Source of the DNA: Streptomyces sp. CMB-StM0423
Lineage (GTDB): Bacteria; Actinomycetota; Actinomycetes; Streptomycetales; Streptomycetaceae
Length of the DNA stretch: 64,000 bases
Reading direction: 5' to 3'
NCBI RefSeq assembly: GCF_002847285.1
Contig: NZ_CP025407.1
Coordinates: forward strand, 6,327,001 to 6,391,000
A program made the translations under genes and the position numbers. Position 1 is the stretch's first letter, and each line of letters starts with the position of its first letter. The notes below the pieces were generated by a model, which did not search any database, was not told the DNA's origin, and saw only the letters and a program-made list of their open reading frames with translations. Positions 41,983 to 50,440 of the stretch are shown here, one piece after another.

Positions 41983-43494
41983 GTGACCCCACTCGCCGCT
42001 CTGCCCCGCTGGCTGCGGGCGCATCCCCTCGCGGCCGACGCCCTGCTGGCGGCGGTCGCGCTCGCCGCCATCCTCATCAGCTCCGTGTACCCCGACCGCG
42101 GGGCGAACGCGCCGCCGCCCGCCGACCTGGGCCCCGCCGAGGTCGTGCTCGCGACCGCGGCCTGTGCCGTCCTCGTGCTGCGCCGGCGGCTGCCGTGGGC
42201 CGTGCTCGCCGCCACGATGACGCTGACCATCGCGCACGTCATCGCCTCTGCGGGCGACCCGCGCTCGCCGATCGCGCTGAGCGTCGTGGTCTCCCTCTAC
42301 ACCGTCGCCGCCCGCACCGACCGGCACACCACCTGGCGCATCGCGCTGCTCACCATCGGGGTGCTTACGTTCGCGATGATGCTCTTCGGCGACCGCCCCT
42401 GGTACGCGGACGAGAACCTCGGGGTCTTCGCCTGGACCGGGATGGCCGCGGGCGTCGGTGACGCCGTGCGCAGCCGCCGGGCCGTGGTCGACGCCATCCG
42501 CGAGCGCGCCGAGCGGGCCGAGCGGACCCGCGAGGAGGAGGCGCGGCGGCGGGTCGCGGAGGAGCGGGTACGGATCGCGCGCGAGCTGCACGACGTCGTC
42601 GCGCACCACATCGCGCTGGTCAACGTCCAGGCGGGGGTGGCCTCGCACGTGATGGAGAGCCGTCCTGACCAGGCCAAGGAGGCGCTGGCGCACGTACGCG
42701 ACGCCGGCCGCACGGCGCTGGAGGAGCTGCGTACCACGGTGGGGCTGCTGCGCCAGTCCGGCGACCCGCACGCGCCCACCGAGCCGGCGCCGGGGCTGGC
42801 GATGCTGACGGAGCTGGTGGAGGGGTTCGTCCGCGCGGGCACGCCGGTGTCGGTGGAGGTCGCCTCGGAGCTGGGCCCGCGCAGGACGGCGGTGACGACG
42901 CGGGTGGAGCGGGCGGCCGAGGTGGTCGGCGGGCTGCCGGCGGCGGTGGACCTGGCCGCGTACCGGGTGCTCCAGGAGGCGCTGACGAACGTGCGCAAGC
43001 ACGCGGGGGCGGAGGCGCAAGCGGTGGTGAGTCTGTCGCGGGAGGCGGACGAGCTGGAGATCGCGGTTCGCGACGACGGCCCCGGCGCGGCCGGCACCGG
43101 ACCGGACGACGGGCGGGACGACGCCCGGCGGGACGGCGGCGGCAGGGACAGCAGCGGGAAGGACGGTGGGGGGAAGGACGGCGGCGTGAAGGGCGGCGCC
43201 GAGGTGGACGAGGACGGCGAGCGCGCCGGCGGGCTCGGGCTCGTCGGCATGCGCGAGCGCGCCGCCGCGCTGGGCGGCAGGTGCACGGCGGGGGAGCGTA
43301 CGGACGGCCGGACGGGCTTCGAGGTACGGGTACGGTTGCCGCTGCGGGTGGCCGCGGACGCGGACACGGGCGGCACCCCCGCCGCCGGCGGCCCGGGCAC
43401 GGCCCGGCCGCCGCGGGAGCGGGAGGCGAACGGGACGCGGGCGTCCGGCTGTCTGCGCCGCGCGCCCGGTGAGGCGATCAAGGAGCAGGGGTGA
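41983..43494 (+). CDS. Sensor histidine kinase, NarL-type (HisKA_3)
   Basis: A 503-residue membrane sensor. About four to five helices in residues 15-150 (DALLAAVALAAILISSVY, VVLATAACAVLVL) lack a large extracytoplasmic loop. The dimerisation/phosphoacceptor region is RIARELHDVVAHHIALVNVQ with the His of ELHD. ATPase boxes are VLQEALTNVRKHA (N box) and a Gly-rich GLGLVGMRERAAALGG. Between them lies an odd Gly/Asp/Lys-rich insert (about 43100-43220). The GTG start at 41983 is the usual one. Its stop overlaps the response regulator start (GTGA). Confidence 0.92.
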   Translation: MTPLAALPRWLRAHPLAADALLAAVALAAILISSVYPDRGANAPPPADLGPAEVVLATAACAVLVLRRRLPWAVLAATMTLTIAHVIASAGDPRSPIALSVVVSLYTVAARTDRHTTWRIALLTIGVLTFAMMLFGDRPWYADENLGVFAWTGMAAGVGDAVRSRRAVVDAIRERAERAERTREEEARRRVAEERVRIARELHDVVAHHIALVNVQAGVASHVMESRPDQAKEALAHVRDAGRTALEELRTTVGLLRQSGDPHAPTEPAPGLAMLTELVEGFVRAGTPVSVEVASELGPRRTAVTTRVERAAEVVGGLPAAVDLAAYRVLQEALTNVRKHAGAEAQAVVSLSREADELEIAVRDDGPGAAGTGPDDGRDDARRDGGGRDSSGKDGGGKDGGVKGGAEVDEDGERAGGLGLVGMRERAAALGGRCTAGERTDGRTGFEVRVRLPLRVAADADTGGTPAAGGPGTARPPREREANGTRASGCLRRAPGEAIKEQG

Positions 43495-44213
43495 GCGAGG
43501 TCCCGCCGCCGCGGACGCGGCCGATCCGGGTGGTGCTGGCGGACGACCACGCGCTGATGCGCAGCGCGTTCCGCGTCCTGGTCGACTCCGAGCCGGACAT
43601 GGAGGTCGTCGGCGAGGCGGGCGACGGCGCGGAGGCGGTGCGGATCGTCCGCGAGACGGACGCGGACCTGGTGCTCATGGACATCCGGATGCCCGGCACC
43701 GACGGCCTGACCGCCACCCGCACGATCTCCGAGGACGATGGCCTCAGCCACGTGCGCGTGGTCATCCTCACGACCTTCGAGGTCGACGAGTACGTCATCG
43801 AGGCGCTGCGCGCAGGCGCGTCCGGCTTCCTCGGCAAGGGCGCGGAGCCCGGCGAGCTGCTGGCCGCGATCCGGGTCGCCGCGGACGGCGACGCGCTGCT
43901 GTCGCCCACGGCGACGAAGGGGCTGATCGCCCGCTTCCTGGCGGGCGGCGACACCCCGCCGGGCGGCCCGGCCGACGCCACCGGGGGCGCGGAGGCGACG
44001 GACCGCCTGGCCGCGCTGACGAGCCGGGAGCGCGAGGTGCTGGGGCTCGTCGCCCGCGGCCTGGCCAACGACGAGATCGCCGGCCAGTTGGAGGTCAGCC
44101 CGCTGACGGTGAAGACGCACGTCAACCGCACGATGGCCAAACTGGGCGCCCGCGACCGGGCCCAACTGGTGGTCCTGGCCTACGAGTCGGGCCTCGTCCG
44201 CCCCGGCAGCTAG
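43491..44213 (+). CDS. NarL/LuxR-type response regulator
   Basis: A 240-residue regulator. Receiver: VVLADDHALMRSAF, phosphoacceptor Asp in LVLMDIRMPGTDG, conserved Thr/Lys in VVILTTFEVDE and GFLGKGAEPGELL. Output: LuxR HTH in LTSREREVLGLVARGLANDE and SPLTVKTHVNRTMAKLGARD. GTG 43491 overlaps the kinase stop, so it is the cognate partner. Position next to pspA suggests envelope stress signalling (inference). Confidence 0.94.
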   Translation: MSEVPPPRTRPIRVVLADDHALMRSAFRVLVDSEPDMEVVGEAGDGAEAVRIVRETDADLVLMDIRMPGTDGLTATRTISEDDGLSHVRVVILTTFEVDEYVIEALRAGASGFLGKGAEPGELLAAIRVAADGDALLSPTATKGLIARFLAGGDTPPGGPADATGGAEATDRLAALTSREREVLGLVARGLANDEIAGQLEVSPLTVKTHVNRTMAKLGARDRAQLVVLAYESGLVRPGS

Positions 44214-44228
44214 CCTCGCACCGCCCCG

Positions 44229-45104
44229 CTACAGGAACGTCCCCGACGGGATGTACGGCGCCGGCGGTCGCATGCCCCGTACGCACACGTAACCCGCCGT
44301 CGTCAGCTCCAGCCCCGCCGCCAGCCCCACGTCCACCGCCCACTCCTGGTCCGCCGTCAGATCCGCGACCCGCGCCACCGCCCCCGGGGCCAGGCTCAGC
44401 AGCGCCGCCGTCAGCAGCCGCGCCGCGATCCGGCGCGACGTCGCCGCCAGCAGCTCGATGCCGCCGTCGCGCAGGTACGCGTACCCGCTGCCCGCGAGGT
44501 CGTCGGAGACGATGCACTGGTAGTGCCGCAGCAGCTCCGTGTGGTCGGGCCCGTGGGCACCGCCGCGGAGCCTGCGGTCGACGGAGTCCATGAGGTCGCG
44601 CTGGCCGGGGCCGCCCTCGACGACGGCGCCCGTGGGCGGTTCGAGGCCGGCGTGGTCGACGGTGCCGCGCAGCCGCATGGCGGGGTGCAGGGTGAAGCCC
44701 GCGGCGCGGTAGGCGCGGGCGGCGTGCGGGTGGCGGGAGCCGCAGATGAGGCCGCGCAGGCAGCCGCGCCCGTACGCGAGCGTGCGCGCCAGCAGCGCCT
44801 TGCCCAGCCCCTTGCCCTGCGCCTCCGGCGCGACGACCAGCAGCGAGAGCCCCCAGGTGCCCTCGCGCCTGGTGGACAGCGCCGCGCCCAGCGGCCGGCC
44901 GGAGTCGTCCATGGCCAGCCAGCAGCCGCTGGGGTCGGTGCGCGCCAGGTGCCGTACGACGCTGCGCAGGAGGATCGCGCCGTTCTCGTCCGGCTCCTCG
45001 GGCGGGTCGCCCTTGGCGGCGTGCGAGGCGGCGAACGCGGCGTAGGCGGTGGCGCGTACGGCCTCGGCGTCGTCCTTCGAGTCGCGGACCTGGCGCAGGA
45101 TCAT
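44229..45104 (-). CDS. GNAT-family N-acetyltransferase with C-terminal extension
   Basis: A 291-residue protein. Residues 1-150 form a GNAT domain with acetyl-CoA motif LVVAPEAQGKGLGKALLART and ARAYRAAGFTLHPAM. The C-terminal half (DLMDSVDRRLRGGAHGPDH, SDDLAGSGYAYLRDGG) looks like a second, degenerate GNAT-like half. The substrate is unknown. ATG 45104; 53 nt downstream of nadA on the same strand, so they may be cotranscribed. Confidence 0.87.
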   Translation of the reverse strand: MILRQVRDSKDDAEAVRATAYAAFAASHAAKGDPPEEPDENGAILLRSVVRHLARTDPSGCWLAMDDSGRPLGAALSTRREGTWGLSLLVVAPEAQGKGLGKALLARTLAYGRGCLRGLICGSRHPHAARAYRAAGFTLHPAMRLRGTVDHAGLEPPTGAVVEGGPGQRDLMDSVDRRLRGGAHGPDHTELLRHYQCIVSDDLAGSGYAYLRDGGIELLAATSRRIAARLLTAALLSLAPGAVARVADLTADQEWAVDVGLAAGLELTTAGYVCVRGMRPPAPYIPSGTFL

Positions 45105-45157
45105 GAGGTCAATCCTCTGCCCTGCGCCGGGCCCGCGTCACCCCCCGCATCCGGCCG

Positions 45158-46342
45158 TCAGGGCAGCGCCAGCATCCGCTCCAGCGCGCGCTTGGCGTAG
45201 TCCTCGGTCTCCTTGTCGACCTCGATGCGGTTGACGAGCTTGCCGTCGGCCAGCGACTCCAGCGCCCAGACCAGGTGGGGCAGGTCGATGCGGTTCATCG
45301 TGGAGCAGAAGCAGACGGTGCGGTCGAGGAAGACGATCTCCTTGTCGGGGTGCTGCTTCGCCAGCCGGCGGACGAGGTTCAGCTCTGTGCCGATGGCCCA
45401 CTTCGAACCGGCCGGGGCCGCGTCGAGGGCCTTGATGATGTGCTCGGTGGAGCCGACGTGGTCGGCGGCGGCGACCACCTCGTGCTTGCACTCGGGGTGG
45501 ACCAGCACGTTCACGCCGGGGATGCGCTCGCGCACCTCCTCGACCGAGTCGAGTGAGAAGCGGCCGTGCACGGAGCAGTGCCCGCGCCACAGGATCATCT
45601 TCGCGGCGCGCAACTGCTCGGCGGTCAGGCCGCCGTCCGGCCGGTGCGGGTTGTAGACGACGCAGTCGTCGGGGGAGAGGCCCAGGTCGCGTATCGCGGT
45701 GTTGCGGCCGAGGTGCTGGTCGGGCAGGAACAGCACCTTGCCCTCGCCGGCGGGGCGCTGGTCGAACGCCCAGTTCAGGGCCCGCTCGGCGTTGGAGGAG
45801 GTGCAGATGGTGCCGCCGTGCCGGCCGGTGAACGCCTTGATGTCCGCGGAGGAGTTCATGTACGAGACCGGGATGGTGACGTCTGCCACACCGGCCTCGG
45901 TGAGCACGTCCCAGCACTCGGCGACCTGCTCGGCGGTGGCCATGTCGGCCATGGAGCAGCCGGCCGCCAGGTCGGGCAGGACGACCGCCTGGGCGTCGGA
46001 GGTAAGGATGTCCGCGGACTCGGCCATGAAGTGCACGCCGCAGAAGACGATGTACTCCGCGTCGGGGCGGGCGGCGGCCTGCTGCGCGAGCTTGAACGAG
46101 TCGCCGGTTACGTCGGCGAACTGGATGACCTCGTCGCGCTGGTAGTGGTGGCCGAGGACGAAGACCTTCCCGCCCAGCCGCTCCTTGGCGGCGCGGGCGC
46201 GCTCGACCAGCCCGGGGTCCGAGGGGGCGGGCAGGTCGCCGGGGCAGTCGACGCCGCGCTCGCTGGAGGGGTCAGCCTCCCGCCCGAGCAGCAGCAGGGC
46301 GAGGGGCGTGGGGGTCACATCAAGGTCCTGGGCGGTGGTCAC
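45158..46342 (-). CDS. nadA: Quinolinate synthase A
   Basis: A 394-residue [4Fe-4S] enzyme making quinolinate from iminoaspartate and DHAP for NAD. Motifs: VFVLGHHYQRDEVIQFAD, the cluster cysteines in VFCGVHFMAE, VHPECKHEVV and TVCFCSTMNRID, and FLPDQHLGRNTA. GTG 46342 follows GGAG by 7 nt and starts MTTAQDLDVTPTP. nadB and nadC are not adjacent. Upstream are three copies of a palindrome that probably regulate it. Divergent from erpA, an Fe-S carrier that could serve this cluster. Confidence 0.95.
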   Translation of the reverse strand: MTTAQDLDVTPTPLALLLLGREADPSSERGVDCPGDLPAPSDPGLVERARAAKERLGGKVFVLGHHYQRDEVIQFADVTGDSFKLAQQAAARPDAEYIVFCGVHFMAESADILTSDAQAVVLPDLAAGCSMADMATAEQVAECWDVLTEAGVADVTIPVSYMNSSADIKAFTGRHGGTICTSSNAERALNWAFDQRPAGEGKVLFLPDQHLGRNTAIRDLGLSPDDCVVYNPHRPDGGLTAEQLRAAKMILWRGHCSVHGRFSLDSVEEVRERIPGVNVLVHPECKHEVVAAADHVGSTEHIIKALDAAPAGSKWAIGTELNLVRRLAKQHPDKEIVFLDRTVCFCSTMNRIDLPHLVWALESLADGKLVNRIEVDKETEDYAKRALERMLALP

Positions 46343-46397
46343 AGCGCACTCCACCCTTTCTCTTCGGCTCTCGGCGGGCTGCCGGCGCATCCATTTT

Positions 46398-46467
46398 CGT
46401 CACATTGACGTTATTAATCATATCCCCTTCGCGTCAGGTTGACGATGGTGCTCGCGTCAATGTGACG
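46398..46467. promoter_or_regulatory. Three perfect CGTCA-N3-TGACG palindromes between nadA and erpA
   Basis: Copies at 46398-46410 (spacer CAT), 46432-46444 (GGT) and 46455-46467 (ATG). The outer two have extended flanks: TTCGTCACATTGACG and its complement CGTCAATGTGACGAA form a 15-bp inverted repeat. The AT-rich patch between them has a good -10 for nadA (TATGAT on the minus strand). The regulator is not identified; a NAD-responsive repressor is inferred from the target. Confidence 0.8.
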
Positions 46468-46649
46468 AATGCCGCGCCCGGGTCCCAGCCCGGTCCGTAT
46501 GCCCTCCTCCGACCTTGGGCGGATGACCCGAAGTGGTGGCGTATGCGAGCATGAAAGGAGCAAGAAAGCGCGCGCCCGGCCGGAATGAATCGGGAGCGCG
46601 GCCGGTTGGACTCGATCGGCAAGCAGTCCACAACCCGGGAGACATGCGA

Positions 46650-47003
46650 ATGACCGTTCAGGGCGAGACCACCGCAGTCGACGGCATCATTCTGTCCGAC
46701 GCCGCTGCGGCGAAGGTCAAGAGCCTGCTGGAGCAGGAAGGCCAGCCGGATCTCAAGCTCCGCGTCGCCGTTCAGCCCGGTGGCTGCTCCGGCCTGCGCT
46801 ACCAGCTCTTCTTCGACGACCGCGACCTCGACGGTGACGTCGTCAAGGACTTCGGTGGCGTCTCGGTCGTGACCGACCGGATGAGCGCCCCGTATCTGAC
46901 CGGCGCGTCCATCGACTTCGTCGACTCGATCGAGAAGCAGGGCTTCACGATCGACAACCCGAACGCCACCGGCTCCTGCGCCTGCGGCGACTCCTTCAGC
47001 TAG
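46650..47003 (+). CDS. erpA: Iron-sulfur cluster insertion protein (A-type carrier)
   Basis: A 117-residue HesB/IscA-type carrier. The three cluster cysteines are in QPGGCSGLRYQ and GSCACGDSF. IILSDAAAAKVKSLLEQEG at the start and VTDRMSAPYLTGASIDFVD are family blocks. ATG 46650 is preferred over 46644 because GGGAG lies 8 nt upstream. It can pass [4Fe-4S] or [2Fe-2S] clusters to targets such as NadA and LipA. Terminator follows at 47051. Confidence 0.93.
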   Translation: MTVQGETTAVDGIILSDAAAAKVKSLLEQEGQPDLKLRVAVQPGGCSGLRYQLFFDDRDLDGDVVKDFGGVSVVTDRMSAPYLTGASIDFVDSIEKQGFTIDNPNATGSCACGDSFS

Positions 47004-47050
47004 AACCCGCCCGGAGCGCGATACGGGCCGCCGGCCCGCACCGGCATGGA

Positions 47051-47088
47051 GGAAGGCGGCGGAAACCCCCACGGTTCCGCCGCCTTCC
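47051..47088. terminator. Bidirectional terminator after erpA
   Basis: A perfect 14-bp stem (47051-47064 and 47075-47088) with a 10-nt loop between convergent erpA and the gene at 47132. Confidence 0.8.
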
Positions 47089-47131
47089 GCTTGTGTGGGC
47101 GTTGCCGCCCGGCGTGGCAAGTTCTTACTAC

Positions 47132-48868
47132 CTACTTGGCGGCCACCCGCTCTCCCGTTCGCGCGTCCAGGACCTTGCGGCCGTCGAGCGGTGCGGACAG
47201 CTCCACCGTCTCCGTGAAGCGCTTCGCGATCTGGATGCAGACCTCGCCCGGCTCGTCCTCGCCGGTGAGCCGCACCGTCACCGCACCGTCCGACTCGTCG
47301 GCGGTCGCCGCGTACTCGGTGCACACGCCGCCCCAGAAGTGCAGCTTCAGGGTGCGCCCGGTCACCGAGTACGACTCGATGCCCACGGGGCTCCCCACCG
47401 CACCGCCGCGGCTCTCCGGCTCCTCGGCGGGCACGGACGACGGCGGCTGTGCGGGCTCGGCGGGCTCCACCTGACCGGGTGAATCCGGCCCGGAGTCGCT
47501 GCTCTCCGACGGCGCGGGGCTGCCGGGCCGGCCGGCGGTGCCGCCGCCCGCGGTGGGCTCGGCGCCCGGGGCGGACGTCGGCGGGGCCGGCTCGGGGACC
47601 GCCGGCGTGCTCGGCTCCGCGGCGGTGACGTACTCCGGCGCGACGGCCAGTTGCGGCCAGACGACCGTGCCCGGCTTGCCGCCGTGGAACGGGGTGGGCG
47701 AGTCGCTCGTCACCTGGAACAGCCAGGACGGCACCAGCACCGGCCGCCCCTCCACCGACTGCGCGGAGAGCCCGAACTCGGCGCCGCGCACCTTGGTCGG
47801 CGCCATCTTGCCCGTGCACGGGTCGACCTTGCCGACCAGCGGCTTGCCGGGCCCCGTGCCCTCCTCGTACGGCACCGCCGAGGCGCACGCCGGGGCGACC
47901 GCCGGCGCCTCACCGCTGCCGCCCGAGGGCTTGTTCAGCTCCTCGAAAGCCGCGTCCGCCGTGATCACCGGGTACGTGTCCGCCTCCGCGGGGTCGGCCA
48001 GGTAGCCGTTGCCGCCGGTCACCTGCCCGTCCCCGCCTATCTGCAGCGACGTCTGCCAGCCCGCCGTCGGCAGCCCGCCGACGACCGGCTCCGCCGTCAC
48101 CGTACGCACGGCACCGAACGGCTGGGCCGCCGCCACCTCGGCGTCCTCCTGGCCCACCGCCGCGAGCACCGGTTCCGCGGCCTTCTTCGCCGCGGCCGCC
48201 GGCACCGGGTCGCCCTGCGCGTCGCGCGGGGTGACGGGGGCCGCGCACGCGGACGTCACCGCCGCGTCCGGGTCGCCGCCGTCCTGCTCCGCCGGCAGCG
48301 GCAGGTCGCAGGCGGTGCCGCCGTACTGCTGGTACGTCCAGGCGCCCGGCGCCTCCGCCTGGACCTGGAGCAGCGGCCCCTGCCCGTCGCGTGAGACGCC
48401 GACGCGCCAGCCGCCGCCCTCCTCGCGGGGCTTGCCGTCCATCCCCAGCGCCGCCGCGAGCCGCGCCACATCGGCGGCCCCGACCCGGCCCGCGGGCTCG
48501 AACACCGGCGCCTCGTCCGGCCCTTCCGGCAACTCGCCGACGAGCCGCAGCGGCGCGCTCCCGCCCGTCGCCGCGGCCTCCATGGAAAGCCCGTCGAGCC
48601 GCAGCGGCGGCGGCTCGCCGCCGTCGGAGCCGGCACCGCCGCCGTCGTCCGTACGGTCCACCAGATACGCGACCCCGCCGCCGGTCAGCATCACCGCGGC
48701 GGCGACGGCCGCGGCCACCAGCACGCCGGGGCGGCGCCTGCCGCCGTCCGGACGGCCGGGCTCGCCGGCGCCGCCCGGGTCTTCGGCGTCCCGGCCGTCC
48801 GGCCCGGACGCACGGGCGTGCGCGGGCTCGGGCTCAGGCACGGGACCTGGGGTGTGCTCGGTGCTCAC
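47132..48868 (-). CDS. Single-pass membrane protein with large extracytoplasmic domain, unknown function
   Basis: A 578-residue protein. Residues 1-48 are a Pro/Glu/Gly-rich cytoplasmic start; 49-70 a membrane anchor (GVLVAAAVAAAVMLTGGGVA); then an Ala/Gly-rich extracytoplasmic region with several cysteine pairs; a Pro/Ser/Glu linker at about 420-500; and a C-terminal globular part (SYSVTGRTLKLHFWGGVCTE, YAATADESDGAVTVRL). I recognise it only as a conserved membrane protein of this locus. It is preceded by a small ORF on the same strand. Confidence 0.8.
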   Translation of the reverse strand: MSTEHTPGPVPEPEPAHARASGPDGRDAEDPGGAGEPGRPDGGRRRPGVLVAAAVAAAVMLTGGGVAYLVDRTDDGGGAGSDGGEPPPLRLDGLSMEAAATGGSAPLRLVGELPEGPDEAPVFEPAGRVGAADVARLAAALGMDGKPREEGGGWRVGVSRDGQGPLLQVQAEAPGAWTYQQYGGTACDLPLPAEQDGGDPDAAVTSACAAPVTPRDAQGDPVPAAAAKKAAEPVLAAVGQEDAEVAAAQPFGAVRTVTAEPVVGGLPTAGWQTSLQIGGDGQVTGGNGYLADPAEADTYPVITADAAFEELNKPSGGSGEAPAVAPACASAVPYEEGTGPGKPLVGKVDPCTGKMAPTKVRGAEFGLSAQSVEGRPVLVPSWLFQVTSDSPTPFHGGKPGTVVWPQLAVAPEYVTAAEPSTPAVPEPAPPTSAPGAEPTAGGGTAGRPGSPAPSESSDSGPDSPGQVEPAEPAQPPSSVPAEEPESRGGAVGSPVGIESYSVTGRTLKLHFWGGVCTEYAATADESDGAVTVRLTGEDEPGEVCIQIAKRFTETVELSAPLDGRKVLDARTGERVAAK

Positions 48869-48954
48869 CGTTCGGCTCCTTCGTCGGGGATGCCGATGGG
48901 ACGCCGGTCACGCGGATCCGGTTCCCTCCGGGGGGAGCCGACCGGGCGGCGGGG

Positions 48955-49206
48955 TCAGTCGCCGTACTCGGACATGCCGCGGAGCAGGTCCGCGGAGGCC
49001 GGCGGCACCATGATCCGCGCCAGACCGGTGATCCGGGTGTCCGGCACGTGCCCCGCGGGGCTGTGCGGGTGGCCCGACCAGTGCGGCGCCATCCGGGCGC
49101 AGTCGGTGCGCAGCTCGGCGAGGCCGCCGTCCAGCTCCAGGGGCGCTGCGCTCGGGAAGGCCGACGACGGGAGGGGGGTGGCGGAGGCCCGCGAGTCCTT
49201 CTGCAT
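48955..49206 (-). CDS. Small hypothetical protein
   Basis: An 83-codon ORF from ATG 49206 ending EYGD, 86 nt upstream of the membrane protein gene on the same strand. The content (LDGGLAELRTDCARMAPHW, DTRITGLARIMVPPASADLL) has a normal amino-acid mix, more protein-like than the overlapping frames. No family recognised, no membrane segment. Confidence 0.55.
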   Translation of the reverse strand: MQKDSRASATPLPSSAFPSAAPLELDGGLAELRTDCARMAPHWSGHPHSPAGHVPDTRITGLARIMVPPASADLLRGMSEYGD

Positions 49207-49352
49207 ATCTCGACCGTACGCACCCGCGGCGAGGAGGGGTAAGACCTACTATCAGGTAGTTTTGGCCGGGTCGAACCCGTCCGGAGGCCGGTGTTCAGCC
49301 GGTAGCGTGAGCACTACCCGCGTTACCTGCCCCGCCTACAGGAGCGTACGCC

Positions 49353-50342
49353 GTGCATATTGCCGTTTCCGGCTCCATCGCGACCGACCATCTCATGACC
49401 TTCCCCGGTCGGTTCTCCGATCAGTTGGTCGCCGACCAACTGCACACCGTCTCGCTGTCGTTCCTCGTCGACAAACTGGACGTGCGCCGCGGCGGAGTCG
49501 GACCCAACATCTGCTTCGGCATGGGTCAGCTCGGCGCCCGCCCGATCCTCGTCGGCGCGGCCGGCGCCGACTTCGGCGAGTACCGCGACTGGCTGGAGCG
49601 GCACGGGGTCGACACCGGCTCCGTACGCATCTCGGAAGTGCTGCACACCGCGCGGTTCGTCGTCACCACCGACGCCGACCACAACCAGATCGGCTCCTTC
49701 TACACCGGCGCCATGAGCGAGGCCCGGCTGATCGAGCTGAAGACCGTCGCCGACCGCTTCGGCGGCCTCGACCTCGTCTCCATCGGCGCCGACGATCCCG
49801 AGGCGATGCTGCGCCACACCGAGGAGTGCCGCACCCGCGGCATCCCCTTCGCCGCCGACTTCTCGCAGCAGATCGCCCGCATGGAGGGCGACGGCATCCG
49901 CACCCTCACCGAGGGCGCCGCGTTCCTCTTCTCGAACGAGTACGAGAAGGGGCTGATCGAGACCAAGACCGGCTGGGGCGACGAGGAGATGCTGACCCAC
50001 GTCGCCACCCGGGTGACCACCCTCGGCGCCCGCGGCGTGCGCATCGACCGCGCCGGCGAGGAGCCGGTCCTCGTCGGCTGCCCGGAGGAGGAGCGCAAGG
50101 CGGACCCCACGGGCGTCGGCGACGCCTTCCGGGCCGGCTTCCTGTCCGGGCTGAGCTGGGGCGTGAGCACGGAGCGGGCGGCGCAGCTCGGCTGCATGCT
50201 GGCGACGCTGGTCATCGAGACCGTCGGCCCGCAGGAGTACGAGCTGCGGCGCAGCAACTTCGTCGCCCGCTTCACCAAGGCGTACGGGCAGGATGCCGCC
50301 GCCGAGGTGCAGGAGCACCTGCCGGAGTCGGTGCAGGACTGA
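49353..50342 (+). CDS. adoK: Adenosine kinase, PfkB/ribokinase family
   Basis: A 329-residue sugar/nucleoside kinase. GGVGPNICFGMGQLGA is the N-terminal PfkB motif and DPTGVGDAFRAGFLSGLSWG the C-terminal anion-hole/catalytic-Asp motif. In mycobacteria the homologue, an adenosine kinase, also lies next to ctaC (established), so the same activity is likely. ATG or GTG start at 49353 gives MHIAVSGSIATDHLMTFPG. It converges on the cysteine desulfurase. Confidence 0.9.
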   Translation: MHIAVSGSIATDHLMTFPGRFSDQLVADQLHTVSLSFLVDKLDVRRGGVGPNICFGMGQLGARPILVGAAGADFGEYRDWLERHGVDTGSVRISEVLHTARFVVTTDADHNQIGSFYTGAMSEARLIELKTVADRFGGLDLVSIGADDPEAMLRHTEECRTRGIPFAADFSQQIARMEGDGIRTLTEGAAFLFSNEYEKGLIETKTGWGDEEMLTHVATRVTTLGARGVRIDRAGEEPVLVGCPEEERKADPTGVGDAFRAGFLSGLSWGVSTERAAQLGCMLATLVIETVGPQEYELRRSNFVARFTKAYGQDAAAEVQEHLPESVQD

Positions 50343-50373
50343 CGTAGCAGAACCAGCAGGACCAGCAGTGCGC

Positions 50374-50410
50374 GCGGGCGCCCGGCGGGAAGGACCAGCC
50401 GGGCGCCCGC
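50374..50410. terminator. Bidirectional terminator after adoK
   Basis: A perfect 13-bp stem (50374-50386 and 50398-50410) with an 11-nt loop, between convergent adoK and the desulfurase gene. Confidence 0.75.
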
Positions 50411-50440
50411 CGTGCGTCTGCCGTACGGACCGGCCGCCGC

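Noticed and set aside
48834..49223. 129-codon minus-strand ORF overlapping the 83-codon ORF
   Set aside because: Its product is Arg/Pro/Ser-rich and the other frame has a more protein-like composition.
49240..49262. Operator from CTAC-TATCAG-GTAG upstream of adoK
   Set aside because: The arms are only four bases, so it could easily occur by chance.
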